Shown here: positions 1 to 8,491 of the stretch, in pieces | Position numbering within the stretch: the first letter of the stretch is position 1 | How the letters are laid out: every line of letters begins with the position of its first letter | Origin: Cyanobacteria bacterium UBA1221 | GTDB lineage: Bacteria > Cyanobacteriota > Vampirovibrionia > Gastranaerophilales > Gastranaerophilaceae | Assembly (NCBI GenBank): GCA_002309425.1 | Contig: DBXD01000006.1 | Location: 1 to 21,630 of the forward strand | Length of the DNA stretch: 21,630 nucleotides | Direction of reading: 5' to 3' | Notes under the pieces: generated by a model | What the model was told of the DNA's origin: nothing | Database searches by the model: none | What the model saw: only the letters and a program-made list of their open reading frames with translations | Program-made: the position numbers and the translations under genes

Positions 1-89
1 CGATTACATGAATGTCCGGATTAAATTCTTGCAAAATGCCGACTATTAGCGAGTTTTCAATGGTTTTAGCCTATGATTAGAATCGGACA

Positions 90-370
90 TTTCAATTACA
101 TATTTTTCTACTTCCGACTTTAACCCGGAAGTGGTCCAAATCTTCTAAAATAGATGACCTTCCCCATTTTAGTGGGAAGTATCTTCCCTCTCAATTTCAA
201 TTACATATTTTAAAATTTCAATACTAACTGTAAAATACAACGTATTGTATTAAAACCCTTTAGTAGGAAGCATTTATGACACATTTTTAGTGATTTTTCA
301 AAATATCTTAAAAATTTAATAAAAAAATAAAAAATGTAATCGAAAATCTCAAAAATATGTAATTGAAATT
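90..370. repeat. Three copies of a 17-mer, two direct and one inverted
   Basis: TTTCAATTACATATTTT occurs at 90-106 and 195-211, and its exact reverse complement at 352-368. The second and third copies extend to a 19-bp inverted pair (193-211 and 352-370) enclosing 140 bp of AT-rich DNA. Related TTACAT motifs occur at 1-9, inverted at 334-342, and near 401-408. The arrangement could be the end region of a mobile element, a small non-autonomous element, or a cluster of protein binding sites. No transposase gene is visible in the window to decide between these. Confidence 0.6.
110..180. repeat. Two adjacent hairpins sharing an ACTTCC-like stem
   Basis: The first is a perfect 7-bp inverted repeat, ACTTCCG at 110-116 with CGGAAGT at 126-132. 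The second pairs CTTCCC(C)A at 159-166 with TGGGAAG at 173-179, with one bulged base. Further ACTTCC or GGAAG motifs recur near 183, 265 and 421. Neither hairpin is followed by a T-run, so they are not ordinary terminators. They may belong to the same element as the 17-mer repeats. Confidence 0.5.
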
Positions 371-500
371 TGTAATAATTGAACATATATAGACACAAAA
401 AATTACATTTCCCCCTAAAGGACTTCCAATTTGAGAGCATTAAGTCTAACGACAAATAGCCACAGGTCTTTGCGGAAAAACATATTAAATAAAAATGGGG

Positions 501-734
501 TTAAATGGCATTTAAATCTTTAACTTCTTTTTCGTGATCTATAAAGAATGCATTTAACACATCTGCATCATTTCGCAGGTGCTTAATTACCGGCGCAAGA
601 TTATAACATTCTTCAATCTCCGGCTGATTAGCAACAAAATAATCAATAACAACAGCTGTATTATAAATGTTTTCTGACCATTTGCTTAATTGCTTAAACT
701 CTTTTGTAGTAATATTCAATCCGACTTTTTCCAT
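501..734 (-). CDS. Small hypothetical protein, 77 aa
   Basis: I do not recognise this protein. It is predicted soluble and mostly helical, acidic overall, with no signal peptide, membrane segment or metal-binding cysteine cluster. A strong GGAGG ribosome binding site lies just upstream of the ATG on the minus strand, which argues that it is genuinely translated. It follows the AbiH-like gene by 60 bp on the same strand, so it may be the last gene of the leftward defence operon. A regulator or partner of AbiH is conceivable, but nothing in the sequence shows it. Its composition is less Lys/Asn-biased than a random AT-rich frame, which also supports a real gene. Confidence 0.7.
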   Translation of the reverse strand: MEKVGLNITTKEFKQLSKWSENIYNTAVVIDYFVANQPEIEECYNLAPVIKHLRNDADVLNAFFIDHEKEVKDLNAI

Positions 735-794
735 ACGACCTCCTTCAGCGTGTCGTATTCATCACTCCAAGTCAGAATGAAATCAAGTGTTAAT

Positions 795-1895
795 TCATTG
801 TTGTTCTTCTACGGGAATTAAAATTCCTTTATTTGGGTCATGTTGATATATAAATCTAACTTTTGCCATTACTTCTTCTTCGCCAATAATCGAGTCAATA
901 TTATTCATTAGCCTTTCTTGTGCTTCTTCATCATGATAATAAATATTTATCCGTGAATGTTGATTGGCAAGTAAAATATGCTTTAAAATTCTTTGATCAG
1001 TAGAATCAAGAGAGTGACCAATAATGTGAAAAGTTATTTGTCTATTATGTTCTTTTATAAGTTCTAACAATGTTTGATATGCTTCAATCGTCCCAAACTT
1101 ATGTCTTTGATTATGTTTTTTAAATATATTAAAATCTTTAGAAATTATACCGTTATAACGTTCAAATCCGTGCGTGCCAAGAACAAGATTACATTCTTCA
1201 CCTGAACTAACTTTCCCATGTACATAAACGGGTTTAATGTTTAAATCACAGTATCCGCTGAATTTTGATCTATAGAATCTTTCACAAGTATCTGTATAAT
1301 TAAAGTTTAAAACGTGTACGTCTTTACTCCCTTCATTAACTCCAATAGACTTTAATGATAATTTTAAATTCGGCTCTGACTGTATGGGTTCTAAAACCTC
1401 TTTTAGCAAATAATCATTGAATAGCTTGGTAAATTCTCTTAATTGTTCATATAAAAAGTCAACAAAACCTCTTGGAGTTGAAAAATACATCTTAAATTGT
1501 AGTTCATTATTTGGTTCGATTCTTGCATAACCGTTTTCAGGTAAAATTCTTCCAAAAGGTTCGGTTAAATATCTTTCAATATTATAAAAGTTAAAAACAT
1601 TATCGTTATAATGCATAGCAAATTCTCTATGGCAATCCAATGTGGTTATAATAGGAAGTTTAGAAACATGTATTATTACCTTGTATATTTCTTCTTCTAA
1701 ATCTATCCATTTTTCACCCATCTTTTGTTGAACGCTTATAAAATGACGAATCCATAAATTGTTATAAAACTTGTCAGTGGGTTTATATACAACTATTCTT
1801 CCAAATTGTTTCACACAATATTCTAAAAAATCACTATATTTGGTTTTTAACCCGTGTGCTAAATCAAATCCGTTCCCTAAAATCAAAATATTCAT
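795..1895 (-). CDS. abiH: AbiH-family abortive infection protein
   Basis: This 366-aa protein has the hallmarks of the AbiH family (Pfam PF14253), named for a lactococcal phage abortive-infection gene. It opens with a nucleotide-binding-like segment, ILGNGFDLAHGLKTKYSDF (residues 5-23), typical of the family start. Further in are NFNYTDT (197-203), YVHG (224-227) and a GHSLDSTD block (293-300) of the kind seen in AbiH and related SIR2-like folds. The length fits the family. In known members the protein acts in the cytoplasm to limit phage multiplication; the mechanism is poorly defined. The ATG lies 8 nt beyond the stop of the hsdS fusion and lacks a strong ribosome binding site of its own, so translation is probably coupled to hsdS. 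The family call is firm; the antiphage role here is inferred. Confidence 0.9.
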   Translation of the reverse strand: MNILILGNGFDLAHGLKTKYSDFLEYCVKQFGRIVVYKPTDKFYNNLWIRHFISVQQKMGEKWIDLEEEIYKVIIHVSKLPIITTLDCHREFAMHYNDNVFNFYNIERYLTEPFGRILPENGYARIEPNNELQFKMYFSTPRGFVDFLYEQLREFTKLFNDYLLKEVLEPIQSEPNLKLSLKSIGVNEGSKDVHVLNFNYTDTCERFYRSKFSGYCDLNIKPVYVHGKVSSGEECNLVLGTHGFERYNGIISKDFNIFKKHNQRHKFGTIEAYQTLLELIKEHNRQITFHIIGHSLDSTDQRILKHILLANQHSRINIYYHDEEAQERLMNNIDSIIGEEEVMAKVRFIYQHDPNKGILIPVEEQQ

Positions 1896-1903
1896 AAATT
1901 GTT

Positions 1904-3613
1904 TTACCTTATGTATGGTGTTTTGAAACCGAGATTTTTTAGACGGATGTTCATAGCTGGTGGGTTTACATCAAAATGTTTTGCACATTCTTTGATAAAT
2001 TTTTCGTCTAAAAATTCTTTGTCTGTTTTATTTTCATCTTGCATATATTTAAGAACATATTCTTCCGGCATAAGAATTTCTGCGGCTAAATTATCTGCTT
2101 CATATTCCATCAACTTTGAACCAGATTCTTCTGATTTTCTGCCTAGAGTTCCATTTTTTAATTCTTTTTTGTGTTTTAAAATATGACCGATTTCGTGAGC
2201 AATAGTAAAATTGTCTCTCGGATCTTTTACTGCAATTTCGTATAAATATTTTTCTTTGTTATATGACACTGCTCCTTTTTTCTGTTCATTATCTTTGTAT
2301 ACTAAGATGCCATTTTCTCTCGCAAATTGATCAATATCCATCTTGCCATGGGTTTGCCAAAACTCTAAAGATTTTTCAATAATTTTATCTTCAGATAAAT
2401 CATCCTCATCAGAATCTAGAACTGTAACTTGGCCATTCATAAGCATTGGTAAAAGAAAATCTCTAATTTCTATAAGTTTTTGGTTTTCACATTCCATAAT
2501 ATACTTCTGTTGAAAAATTTTCGACATTTTTTCTTTAAATAGCTGTAGTATATTGTTATCCGGAATAACCAATGGCATATCCTCTAGTGTTTTAATTCTT
2601 ATACCTGCAAAAACACTTCCCGATGAACTATTTTCTGCTTTTTTTACAAATGTTTCACTCATTAAAAACATATACAGATATTCAGAAGGAATAGTACTTT
2701 GGGGTCTAATGGAAAAAACCGACTCATTTATGTCCCAAGTTTTTGGTTCTTCTTGAATTAAATAACACCTTCCAAGTGGTGCTATACTTGCAAATAAAAT
2801 ATCTCCTTTACTAATATCAGACCTTTTGTGAACTATTTTTTGAGCAACTTCGTCTATGGTATCACAGTTAGAAAAATCAATACTACCACGAGTTGTTAGA
2901 TTTTTTACTGTGATGTATTTAATATTTCCATTATTTAAAATAAAATTGTCTCTTGGATTTAAACCTGTATTTATATGTGTAATGCATGATTTAACACTAT
3001 CAACAGCCCAATTATACGGAATGTTTCTTTTTAATTTCTCGTTATATATCATCTTTCCGCCGCTTGATTTATACGGTCGTTCATTTTCATCAGGGAAATC
3101 AAATTGTACGAACCAATAATTATATAATGTTTTTGCAAGTTTTTCTAATTCTTCGTTGATTTTGTTATTTAATTCTATCTTTTTATCAATGGTTGATAAT
3201 ACATTAGAAATATTTTTTTGTACATTTATATCACGATATACTAACACCTTTAACGGATGAACAAAATTTCTATTTAAAGTTGGAACACCTGTGCTACTTG
3301 CAACTTTATCTAATTTTAAAGTTTTTAATAAATAATATAAATAATTACAATCATTCCCTTTATAATCATCAATGTATAAACAAGTATTGTGTACCCAACA
3401 ATTATTTTTATATATATGAGGAATGCCTACTGTACCACTGCGTCCAATAGTTAGACACGGTTCTTTTACATTGTATTTATCATGAAAGCCAATTATACCA
3501 TTTGACCCAACAACAGGTATATCGCCATTATTCATTTCATCTTTTGTTAAATCATATCCTCTTTTAAAATTTAAGATTTCACCAAGAGTTGTTTTTTGAG
3601 GTTTCTTATTCAT
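1904..3613 (-). CDS. hsdS: HsdS specificity subunit fused to an ImmA/IrrE-type metalloprotease domain
   Basis: The first ~400 residues of this 569-aa protein form a type I restriction-modification specificity subunit. Target-recognition domain 1 covers about 1-130 and its conserved helix about 131-175 (IDKKIELNNKINEELEKLAK region). Domain 2 covers about 200-350 (GDILFASIAPLGRC at 270-283), and a second helix ends in IRDFLLPMLMNGQV at 383-396. Known HsdS proteins usually stop about here. This one continues through an acidic linker (401-430) into a domain with the zinc motif HEIGH (473-477) and a downstream EYEADNLAAEILMP block (503-516) whose Glu would be the third ligand. That pattern defines ImmA/IrrE family peptidases (PF06114), which cleave repressors in mobile-element and stress regulation. 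There is no helix-turn-helix. The reading frame is continuous. The gene overlaps hsdM by 8 bp and is followed 8 nt later by abiH. The HsdS role is secure; the function of the fused protease is unknown. Confidence 0.92.
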   Translation of the reverse strand: MNKKPQKTTLGEILNFKRGYDLTKDEMNNGDIPVVGSNGIIGFHDKYNVKEPCLTIGRSGTVGIPHIYKNNCWVHNTCLYIDDYKGNDCNYLYYLLKTLKLDKVASSTGVPTLNRNFVHPLKVLVYRDINVQKNISNVLSTIDKKIELNNKINEELEKLAKTLYNYWFVQFDFPDENERPYKSSGGKMIYNEKLKRNIPYNWAVDSVKSCITHINTGLNPRDNFILNNGNIKYITVKNLTTRGSIDFSNCDTIDEVAQKIVHKRSDISKGDILFASIAPLGRCYLIQEEPKTWDINESVFSIRPQSTIPSEYLYMFLMSETFVKKAENSSSGSVFAGIRIKTLEDMPLVIPDNNILQLFKEKMSKIFQQKYIMECENQKLIEIRDFLLPMLMNGQVTVLDSDEDDLSEDKIIEKSLEFWQTHGKMDIDQFARENGILVYKDNEQKKGAVSYNKEKYLYEIAVKDPRDNFTIAHEIGHILKHKKELKNGTLGRKSEESGSKLMEYEADNLAAEILMPEEYVLKYMQDENKTDKEFLDEKFIKECAKHFDVNPPAMNIRLKNLGFKTPYIR

Positions 3614-5246
3614 ACTTCAACAACTCCAACTGCTTTTGTATTTCATCTTCTAATTCGTGAGATTGTTCGAAATATTCATTAAGATTTGACTTGTATTCAT
3701 TCATTTTTGCTTCAAACTCTTCAGCAGTAATATCAACATATTCAATCTTTACATCAAAATATTGACCTGCAGAAAAAGAATAATTTTTATTTTTAATCTT
3801 TTCATAAGATACAAGAATTGAAAAATCTTCTTTAACTTCCTGATTTTTGAATGTATTAATAATTTGGTTTTTTTCCTCGGCAGATAAAACAGTTTTTTGA
3901 TTTTTTCCTTCTTTTATTGTTTCACCAAGTTTTGAGGCATCAACCAAAAGAACATCTTTTCCTTGGTGTTCTTTATCAATAAATAATACGGAAACATTTG
4001 TTCCTGTTGTTGCAAAGATATTTGAAGGCATCGAAATAACACCTCTAAGCCATTCTTTATCAATAAGTCTTTGCCGTATTTTCTTTTCAATTCCGTTCTG
4101 AGCAGTTAAAAAACCTGTTGGGACAACAACTGCAGCTTTGCCTGTGGGTTTTAATGAATATAAAATATGTTGTAAGAAACATAAATATATTGCCATTTTA
4201 GGTTTTTCTGGATCTATTTTGGGAGGAATTTTAGGAATACCCGCAAAAAATCTTTCTTCATTAGCTTTTGTTTCTAAATCGTTTCTATATTCAGGAAAAT
4301 CTAACTTAAAAGGTGGATTAGAAACAATATAATCAAAAGTTTTTAAGTTGTTTCCATCTTTATGTCTTGGGGTTAAAAGTGTGTTGCCTTTAACTATATT
4401 AGCAATAGAATGTGCTAAATTATTTAAGATTAAGTTCAATCTCAACATAGTTGATGATTTTTGCGAAATATCTTGAGAATAAATTGTACATTTATCTTCA
4501 CCTATTGCATGGGCTAAGCTCATCAATAAAGATCCGGTTCCTGCTGATGGATCGTAACAAGTTACATCTCTAACATCATCATCACCGACAAGAATTTTAG
4601 CCATTATTTCTGCAACACTATGTGGGGTATAGTATTCTGCGTATTTACCTCCACCATCTTTATTATAATCTTTGATTAAATATTCAAAGATTGTTGCAAA
4701 GAAATCGAATTTTTGTGTAAACATTTTTTCAAAACTAAAGTCTACAACCGCATTTATTAGTGATCTTGCAAAATTATCACGTTCTGAAACATCTGAAATA
4801 TAGTTACTTATCGTTTCAAACAATTGAATCTTTTCGCCGGACGCCGTCATTACAGCAAAAATATCATTATTTTTAACTGCAATATCGATCAAAGTATCAT
4901 CAAGAAGTTTTGCAAATTCAGGTTCATTTTGACTGTTAAATAAGTGAGAAATATAGTGTTCTCGTTGTAAATGAGCAGATCCTGGGTTTACTCTGAATAA
5001 TAATTTTTTGTATTCTTCATCAGAATATTTTTGGATTTCATCTTCCCATTTTGCAGCATTTTTTAGTTTCGGATCAAGTTCCTTAATCTCATACGCAAAT
5101 TTATCATTCAAAAATTTATACAAAAATATTTGTACAATAATCTTGTATTCGTTACCATCATTTCCTAAACCGGCACTGCCGCATATTGATTTTAATTTAT
5201 CAACAAGGGCTTTGGTTTGTTCTATAAAATATTGCGTATCAGCCAT
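3606..5246 (-). CDS. hsdM: Type I restriction-modification DNA methyltransferase subunit HsdM
   Basis: This 546-aa protein is an N6-adenine methyltransferase that works as an M2S complex with HsdS, and as R2M2S for restriction. An N-terminal helical HsdM domain (about 10-160) precedes the Rossmann catalytic domain. YYTP (205-208) starts the catalytic part, DPSAGTGSL (232-240) is the S-adenosylmethionine motif I, and NPPF (310-313) is the catalytic motif IV typical of adenine methylases. The C-terminal end is a charged helix, probably a coiled coil that contacts HsdS. Length and motif order are normal, so the enzyme should be active. Its start codon shares one base with the hsdR stop (TAATG) and its end overlaps the hsdS start by 8 bp (ATGAATAA), so the three subunits are translationally coupled. 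No missing residue was noticed. Confidence 0.97.
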   Translation of the reverse strand: MADTQYFIEQTKALVDKLKSICGSAGLGNDGNEYKIIVQIFLYKFLNDKFAYEIKELDPKLKNAAKWEDEIQKYSDEEYKKLLFRVNPGSAHLQREHYISHLFNSQNEPEFAKLLDDTLIDIAVKNNDIFAVMTASGEKIQLFETISNYISDVSERDNFARSLINAVVDFSFEKMFTQKFDFFATIFEYLIKDYNKDGGGKYAEYYTPHSVAEIMAKILVGDDDVRDVTCYDPSAGTGSLLMSLAHAIGEDKCTIYSQDISQKSSTMLRLNLILNNLAHSIANIVKGNTLLTPRHKDGNNLKTFDYIVSNPPFKLDFPEYRNDLETKANEERFFAGIPKIPPKIDPEKPKMAIYLCFLQHILYSLKPTGKAAVVVPTGFLTAQNGIEKKIRQRLIDKEWLRGVISMPSNIFATTGTNVSVLFIDKEHQGKDVLLVDASKLGETIKEGKNQKTVLSAEEKNQIINTFKNQEVKEDFSILVSYEKIKNKNYSFSAGQYFDVKIEYVDITAEEFEAKMNEYKSNLNEYFEQSHELEDEIQKQLELLKYE

Positions 5247-8200
5247 TATGCTACTTCTCCGTTATATTCTTTCATGTATTCATCTACAATCAGGTTATTT
5301 ATAGATTCTGTTGTAGTTGTATCGATAGATATTTTTTTTTCGTCAAAAATTAAGGATATAATTTGTTTCATTAATCTTTTAAAGAAACCGTCATTTTTAA
5401 CAACTTCGTGACTATTTAAAATTTTTTCATCTGCTCGTTGTTTTATATCTTGTAATGCTTCAGAAATTTTCATTTCCTCCTTTGGAGTAGAAGGACTTCT
5501 TTTTTGCATTATACGTTTATGCACTCTTGCATATTTTTGATCGTTATCATATTTTGCAAGTAATAAGTTATTTCTTCTGTTTAAATCAACAACTTTATGA
5601 TAAATAACTTCGATTAAACTTATATTTTGCTGCATTTCTTCCTGAGAAACTTCGTATATATCACGTTTAGCAAAGATTCTTTCAAGTTCTTCTTTAAGCG
5701 AGTACCACTCAGGATCTTTCTTATCAAAATTGCTGTTAATAGCTTCTCTTGTTCTTGCAAGAGTATTTCTTAGATTATCTGCAATTTTAAGTTCAGCTTC
5801 GCCTATCTTTGAAAATTTGAAAACAATATCTTCCATAGCAACATTTAAAAGCTCTGAAATATCAACATTATTTTCAATCTTTTCCATATAGTTAATATCA
5901 GCTATACGAAGTTCTACCATTTTTAACAGATCTGCATATTTTCTGAAATCAAGTCTTTGTAGTAATTCTTCGTTTCCTTGACAGCGAATAATATTTTGTA
6001 ATTCTTTTGCTAAAATTAATGCTTTTCTTAAACCTAAAAGAATTTTCTTATCTTCAATTTCATTAATTTGTTGATTAAAGATTTCTAAATTTCTTGTTTC
6101 ATAAGGATATAAAACTGTTTTTATCTCATCAATATCATTCTTTATATCTTCTTCTGATTTAAATATTTGAGAGAATTTTGCAACTTCATCGCCTAATTCT
6201 TGTTGCAATTCATCCCAATATGCTTTATTTACTTTATCAAATTCATCTCTAATATCTGTAAAATCAACAACATAGCCATATCTAAATTCATTATATGGTC
6301 TATTAACTCTTGTCAGAGTTTGTAATAAATTATGTTCTTTGATTTCTCTATCCATATACAATTTTTTGAGACGTGGAGCATCAAAGCCTGTTAAGAGCAT
6401 ATTGTATACAAATAAAATATCGATTTTACCATTTTTAAAATCGTCTACATAACCTTTTCTGATTTCTTTGTCGTCAATGTCGCACAAAATTAATGCAGCT
6501 GTTTTAATAGAGTTTTTATCGGTTGCTTTATCTTTATACTGTTCCTCAAAGACTTTGAAAAACATTTTTGCCTGTTCAGAACTGCTACAAACTACCATAC
6601 CACCAATAGTGCTATCGTTATATGCAATTCTGGATTTTCTCATATCCTCTGCAATATATTCAAGCATTGGAGTAACGAATCTCTCGTCAGCATAAACTTT
6701 CTTTTCAACAACATCACCGTGTTTAACGAGAATAGTATCTAAGACTTCTTTTAACTTTGCCTTATATTGAGTTTCAATATCTTCACGAATTAATTTTAAT
6801 GTGTATCCATCAGCAATAGATGAATTGTAATAATACTGATGAATATAATCGCCCCATAATTCTTTTGAAGCAGCTCTATTCTTTCCTGCAAGCAACGGTG
6901 TCCCCGTCAGAGATATAAATATAGCATTTTTATCAAGGCTCATAAGATTTGCAAAATAAGATCCTGTTGGCTTGTAGCTTCTATGAGCTTCATCGATAAA
7001 GTAAATTCTTTGAATATTAATACTATAATCACTTGGTTTGATAGTTGTATCCGGTGGAATCTTTTGAATGTTAATAACAGTTATTTCATCTTTTCCGGTA
7101 TCATTCTCAATAGCGCCCTTTTTATTTTCAAATTCTTTTGCTAAGTCACTTTTTGAGTTAACAGTATGAACAGTTAAACCACGGCTTCTAAACTCTTTTT
7201 CTGCTTGTGCTTTTAAATCAAGTCTGTCTACAATGAAGTAGAACTTAGGAATAACACCTTTTTTGCTAAAATAATCTTTTAAAAGTTTAACATTGTAATA
7301 TGCAAGTGCTGTTTTTCCTGAACCTTGCGTGTGCCAAACTATACCACGCTTAATATCTGAATTAAGTTTGTTTTGAATTGCTTTTGATGCGAAGTATTGA
7401 GGATAACGCATTATGTGTTTTTCTATATGAATATTATCGTCATCATCTTTTCTTTCAACATAAACCAAAGAATATTGTAAAAAGTCTTTTAAGCGTTCTT
7501 TTGAAAACAAAGATAAAAGCATTCTATTCGTCGGTGTTGTGATTTGTTTATTTGTTTTAAATTCAGCAGAGTGCTTAATTACAGTATTATTTGTATCTTT
7601 TAAAATAAAGTTTTCATCATCTTCATTCAATGGTTTTAATTTTAAAGACAGTCTTTCAAGTTCTTCAGGTTCATCTCTAAAACAGTTAAAGAAAGCTTTT
7701 GAAGTAGATGTTGTTCCATAAAATGCACCATGTACCGGAGTAATAGATTCGTTATCATAGTCCATATTATTGGAAAACATCATTATTTGAGTTATGTTTA
7801 TAAATTTCTTAAATTTTTTATTTGCAAAACGCATATTCATTCTGTTACGTTCTGCCATAATACCTTCTCTATTGTGGGGTTTCTTTACTTCAATAAAACA
7901 TAAAGGCATACCATTGATTAATAATGTTATGTCCGGTCTAAATTCTTCTTCATCTTTCTTACACTCTAATTCTGTTACAACATTAAAGGTGTTTTTATCA
8001 AAGTTATCAAAATCTATTAACTTGATTCCTGATTGAGGGAGTAACATTTTTTCATAAAAACTTCTGCCTAAATCATCATTATCTAATTTTAGGTTTATGT
8101 CCTGTAATAATCGCTTTATATCATCATCTGATAAATTTTTGTCATTGTTGATTCGCTTTATGCTATCTGAAAAAATATCCGTAAAGATATTCATTTCAGT

Positions 8201-8299
8201 ATTGATATTAGCTTTTTTCAAAGATACATAGTCATAACCTAATCTTGTTAATGTCAAAATTGCAGGTATTTTTACTCTTGTGTCTTCATTAAAAGCCAT
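5246..8299 (-). CDS. hsdR: Type I restriction endonuclease/translocase subunit HsdR
   Basis: This 1017-aa protein is the motor and nuclease subunit of the type I system: it translocates DNA with ATP and cuts unmodified DNA away from the recognition site. The N-terminal nuclease carries the PD-(D/E)XK elements RPD (121-123) and EVKK (137-140). The SF2 helicase motor follows, with TQGSGKT (324-330, Walker A), DEAH (436-439, motif II) and TGTP (465-468, motif III). A later RVNRPY segment fits motif VI. The C-terminal ~350 residues are helical and charged, as in the HsdM-contacting region of the family. The start has AGGAG 10 nt upstream. It is the first gene of the leftward operon and lies divergent to the AAA+ ATPase gene. 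All catalytic motifs look intact. Confidence 0.97.
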   Translation of the reverse strand: MAFNEDTRVKIPAILTLTRLGYDYVSLKKANINTEMNIFTDIFSDSIKRINNDKNLSDDDIKRLLQDINLKLDNDDLGRSFYEKMLLPQSGIKLIDFDNFDKNTFNVVTELECKKDEEEFRPDITLLINGMPLCFIEVKKPHNREGIMAERNRMNMRFANKKFKKFINITQIMMFSNNMDYDNESITPVHGAFYGTTSTSKAFFNCFRDEPEELERLSLKLKPLNEDDENFILKDTNNTVIKHSAEFKTNKQITTPTNRMLLSLFSKERLKDFLQYSLVYVERKDDDDNIHIEKHIMRYPQYFASKAIQNKLNSDIKRGIVWHTQGSGKTALAYYNVKLLKDYFSKKGVIPKFYFIVDRLDLKAQAEKEFRSRGLTVHTVNSKSDLAKEFENKKGAIENDTGKDEITVINIQKIPPDTTIKPSDYSINIQRIYFIDEAHRSYKPTGSYFANLMSLDKNAIFISLTGTPLLAGKNRAASKELWGDYIHQYYYNSSIADGYTLKLIREDIETQYKAKLKEVLDTILVKHGDVVEKKVYADERFVTPMLEYIAEDMRKSRIAYNDSTIGGMVVCSSSEQAKMFFKVFEEQYKDKATDKNSIKTAALILCDIDDKEIRKGYVDDFKNGKIDILFVYNMLLTGFDAPRLKKLYMDREIKEHNLLQTLTRVNRPYNEFRYGYVVDFTDIRDEFDKVNKAYWDELQQELGDEVAKFSQIFKSEEDIKNDIDEIKTVLYPYETRNLEIFNQQINEIEDKKILLGLRKALILAKELQNIIRCQGNEELLQRLDFRKYADLLKMVELRIADINYMEKIENNVDISELLNVAMEDIVFKFSKIGEAELKIADNLRNTLARTREAINSNFDKKDPEWYSLKEELERIFAKRDIYEVSQEEMQQNISLIEVIYHKVVDLNRRNNLLLAKYDNDQKYARVHKRIMQKRSPSTPKEEMKISEALQDIKQRADEKILNSHEVVKNDGFFKRLMKQIISLIFDEKKISIDTTTTESINNLIVDEYMKEYNGEVA

Positions 8300-8491
8300 T
8301 CTTTAATCACTCCTAGTCTACTAAGTTATCATATCATAAAAATGCTTAATAATTTTTTGTGTAACAATCCTGATATAATTTGATTAAATGCGCCATTACT
8401 CATATAATAAAATAACTTGGTGTAGTAGTATTGATTTCCTATTAGGTTAGAATATACCAAATTTATGTTATAATTTATGTGGAGTTATACC
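8300..8491. promoter_or_regulatory. Divergent intergenic region between hsdR and the AAA+/S8 cassette
   Basis: This region must drive both divergent transcripts. On the plus strand there is an extended -10 element, TGTTATAAT (TATAAT at 8469-8474), with only a weak -35. The predicted transcription start, near 8481, falls at the ribosome binding site, giving a very short leader of about 11 nt. For hsdR I find no convincing paired promoter boxes on the minus strand, although AT-rich -10-like sequences such as TATGAT are present near 8330. Confidence 0.5.
8481..8484 (+). promoter_or_regulatory. Ribosome binding site that sets the AAA+ ATPase start
   Basis: GGAG lies 7 nt before the ATG at 8492. 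An in-frame ATG at 8477 sits upstream of this site, has no Shine-Dalgarno sequence of its own and would lie at or before the predicted transcription start. The ATG at 8492 is therefore the better start. Confidence 0.7.

Larger units (their letters stand above)
1..500. other. AT-rich non-coding stretch with short repeats
   Basis: I see no supportable gene here. The only longer open frame (minus strand, about 210-455) is rich in Phe, Tyr, Ile, Lys and Cys, as expected for translated AT-rich DNA, and lacks a convincing ribosome binding site. A minus-strand frame is open from about position 66 to the left edge and could read into a gene outside the window, but it has no good start codon here. The stretch holds three copies of a 17-mer, further TTACAT-type motifs and two adjacent hairpins, listed separately. 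It lies downstream of the leftward defence operon, but no clear Rho-independent terminator is visible after the 77-aa gene. Confidence 0.6.

Noticed and set aside
1..66. Minus-strand frame open to the left edge that reads like IVGILQEFNPDIHV
   Set aside because: It looks protein-like but is too short, has no plausible start codon after the preceding stop, and continues outside the window.
210..455. 81-aa minus-strand open frame
   Set aside because: Composition mirrors AT-rich DNA (Phe, Tyr, Ile, Lys), no good ribosome binding site, and it overlaps the repeat cluster.
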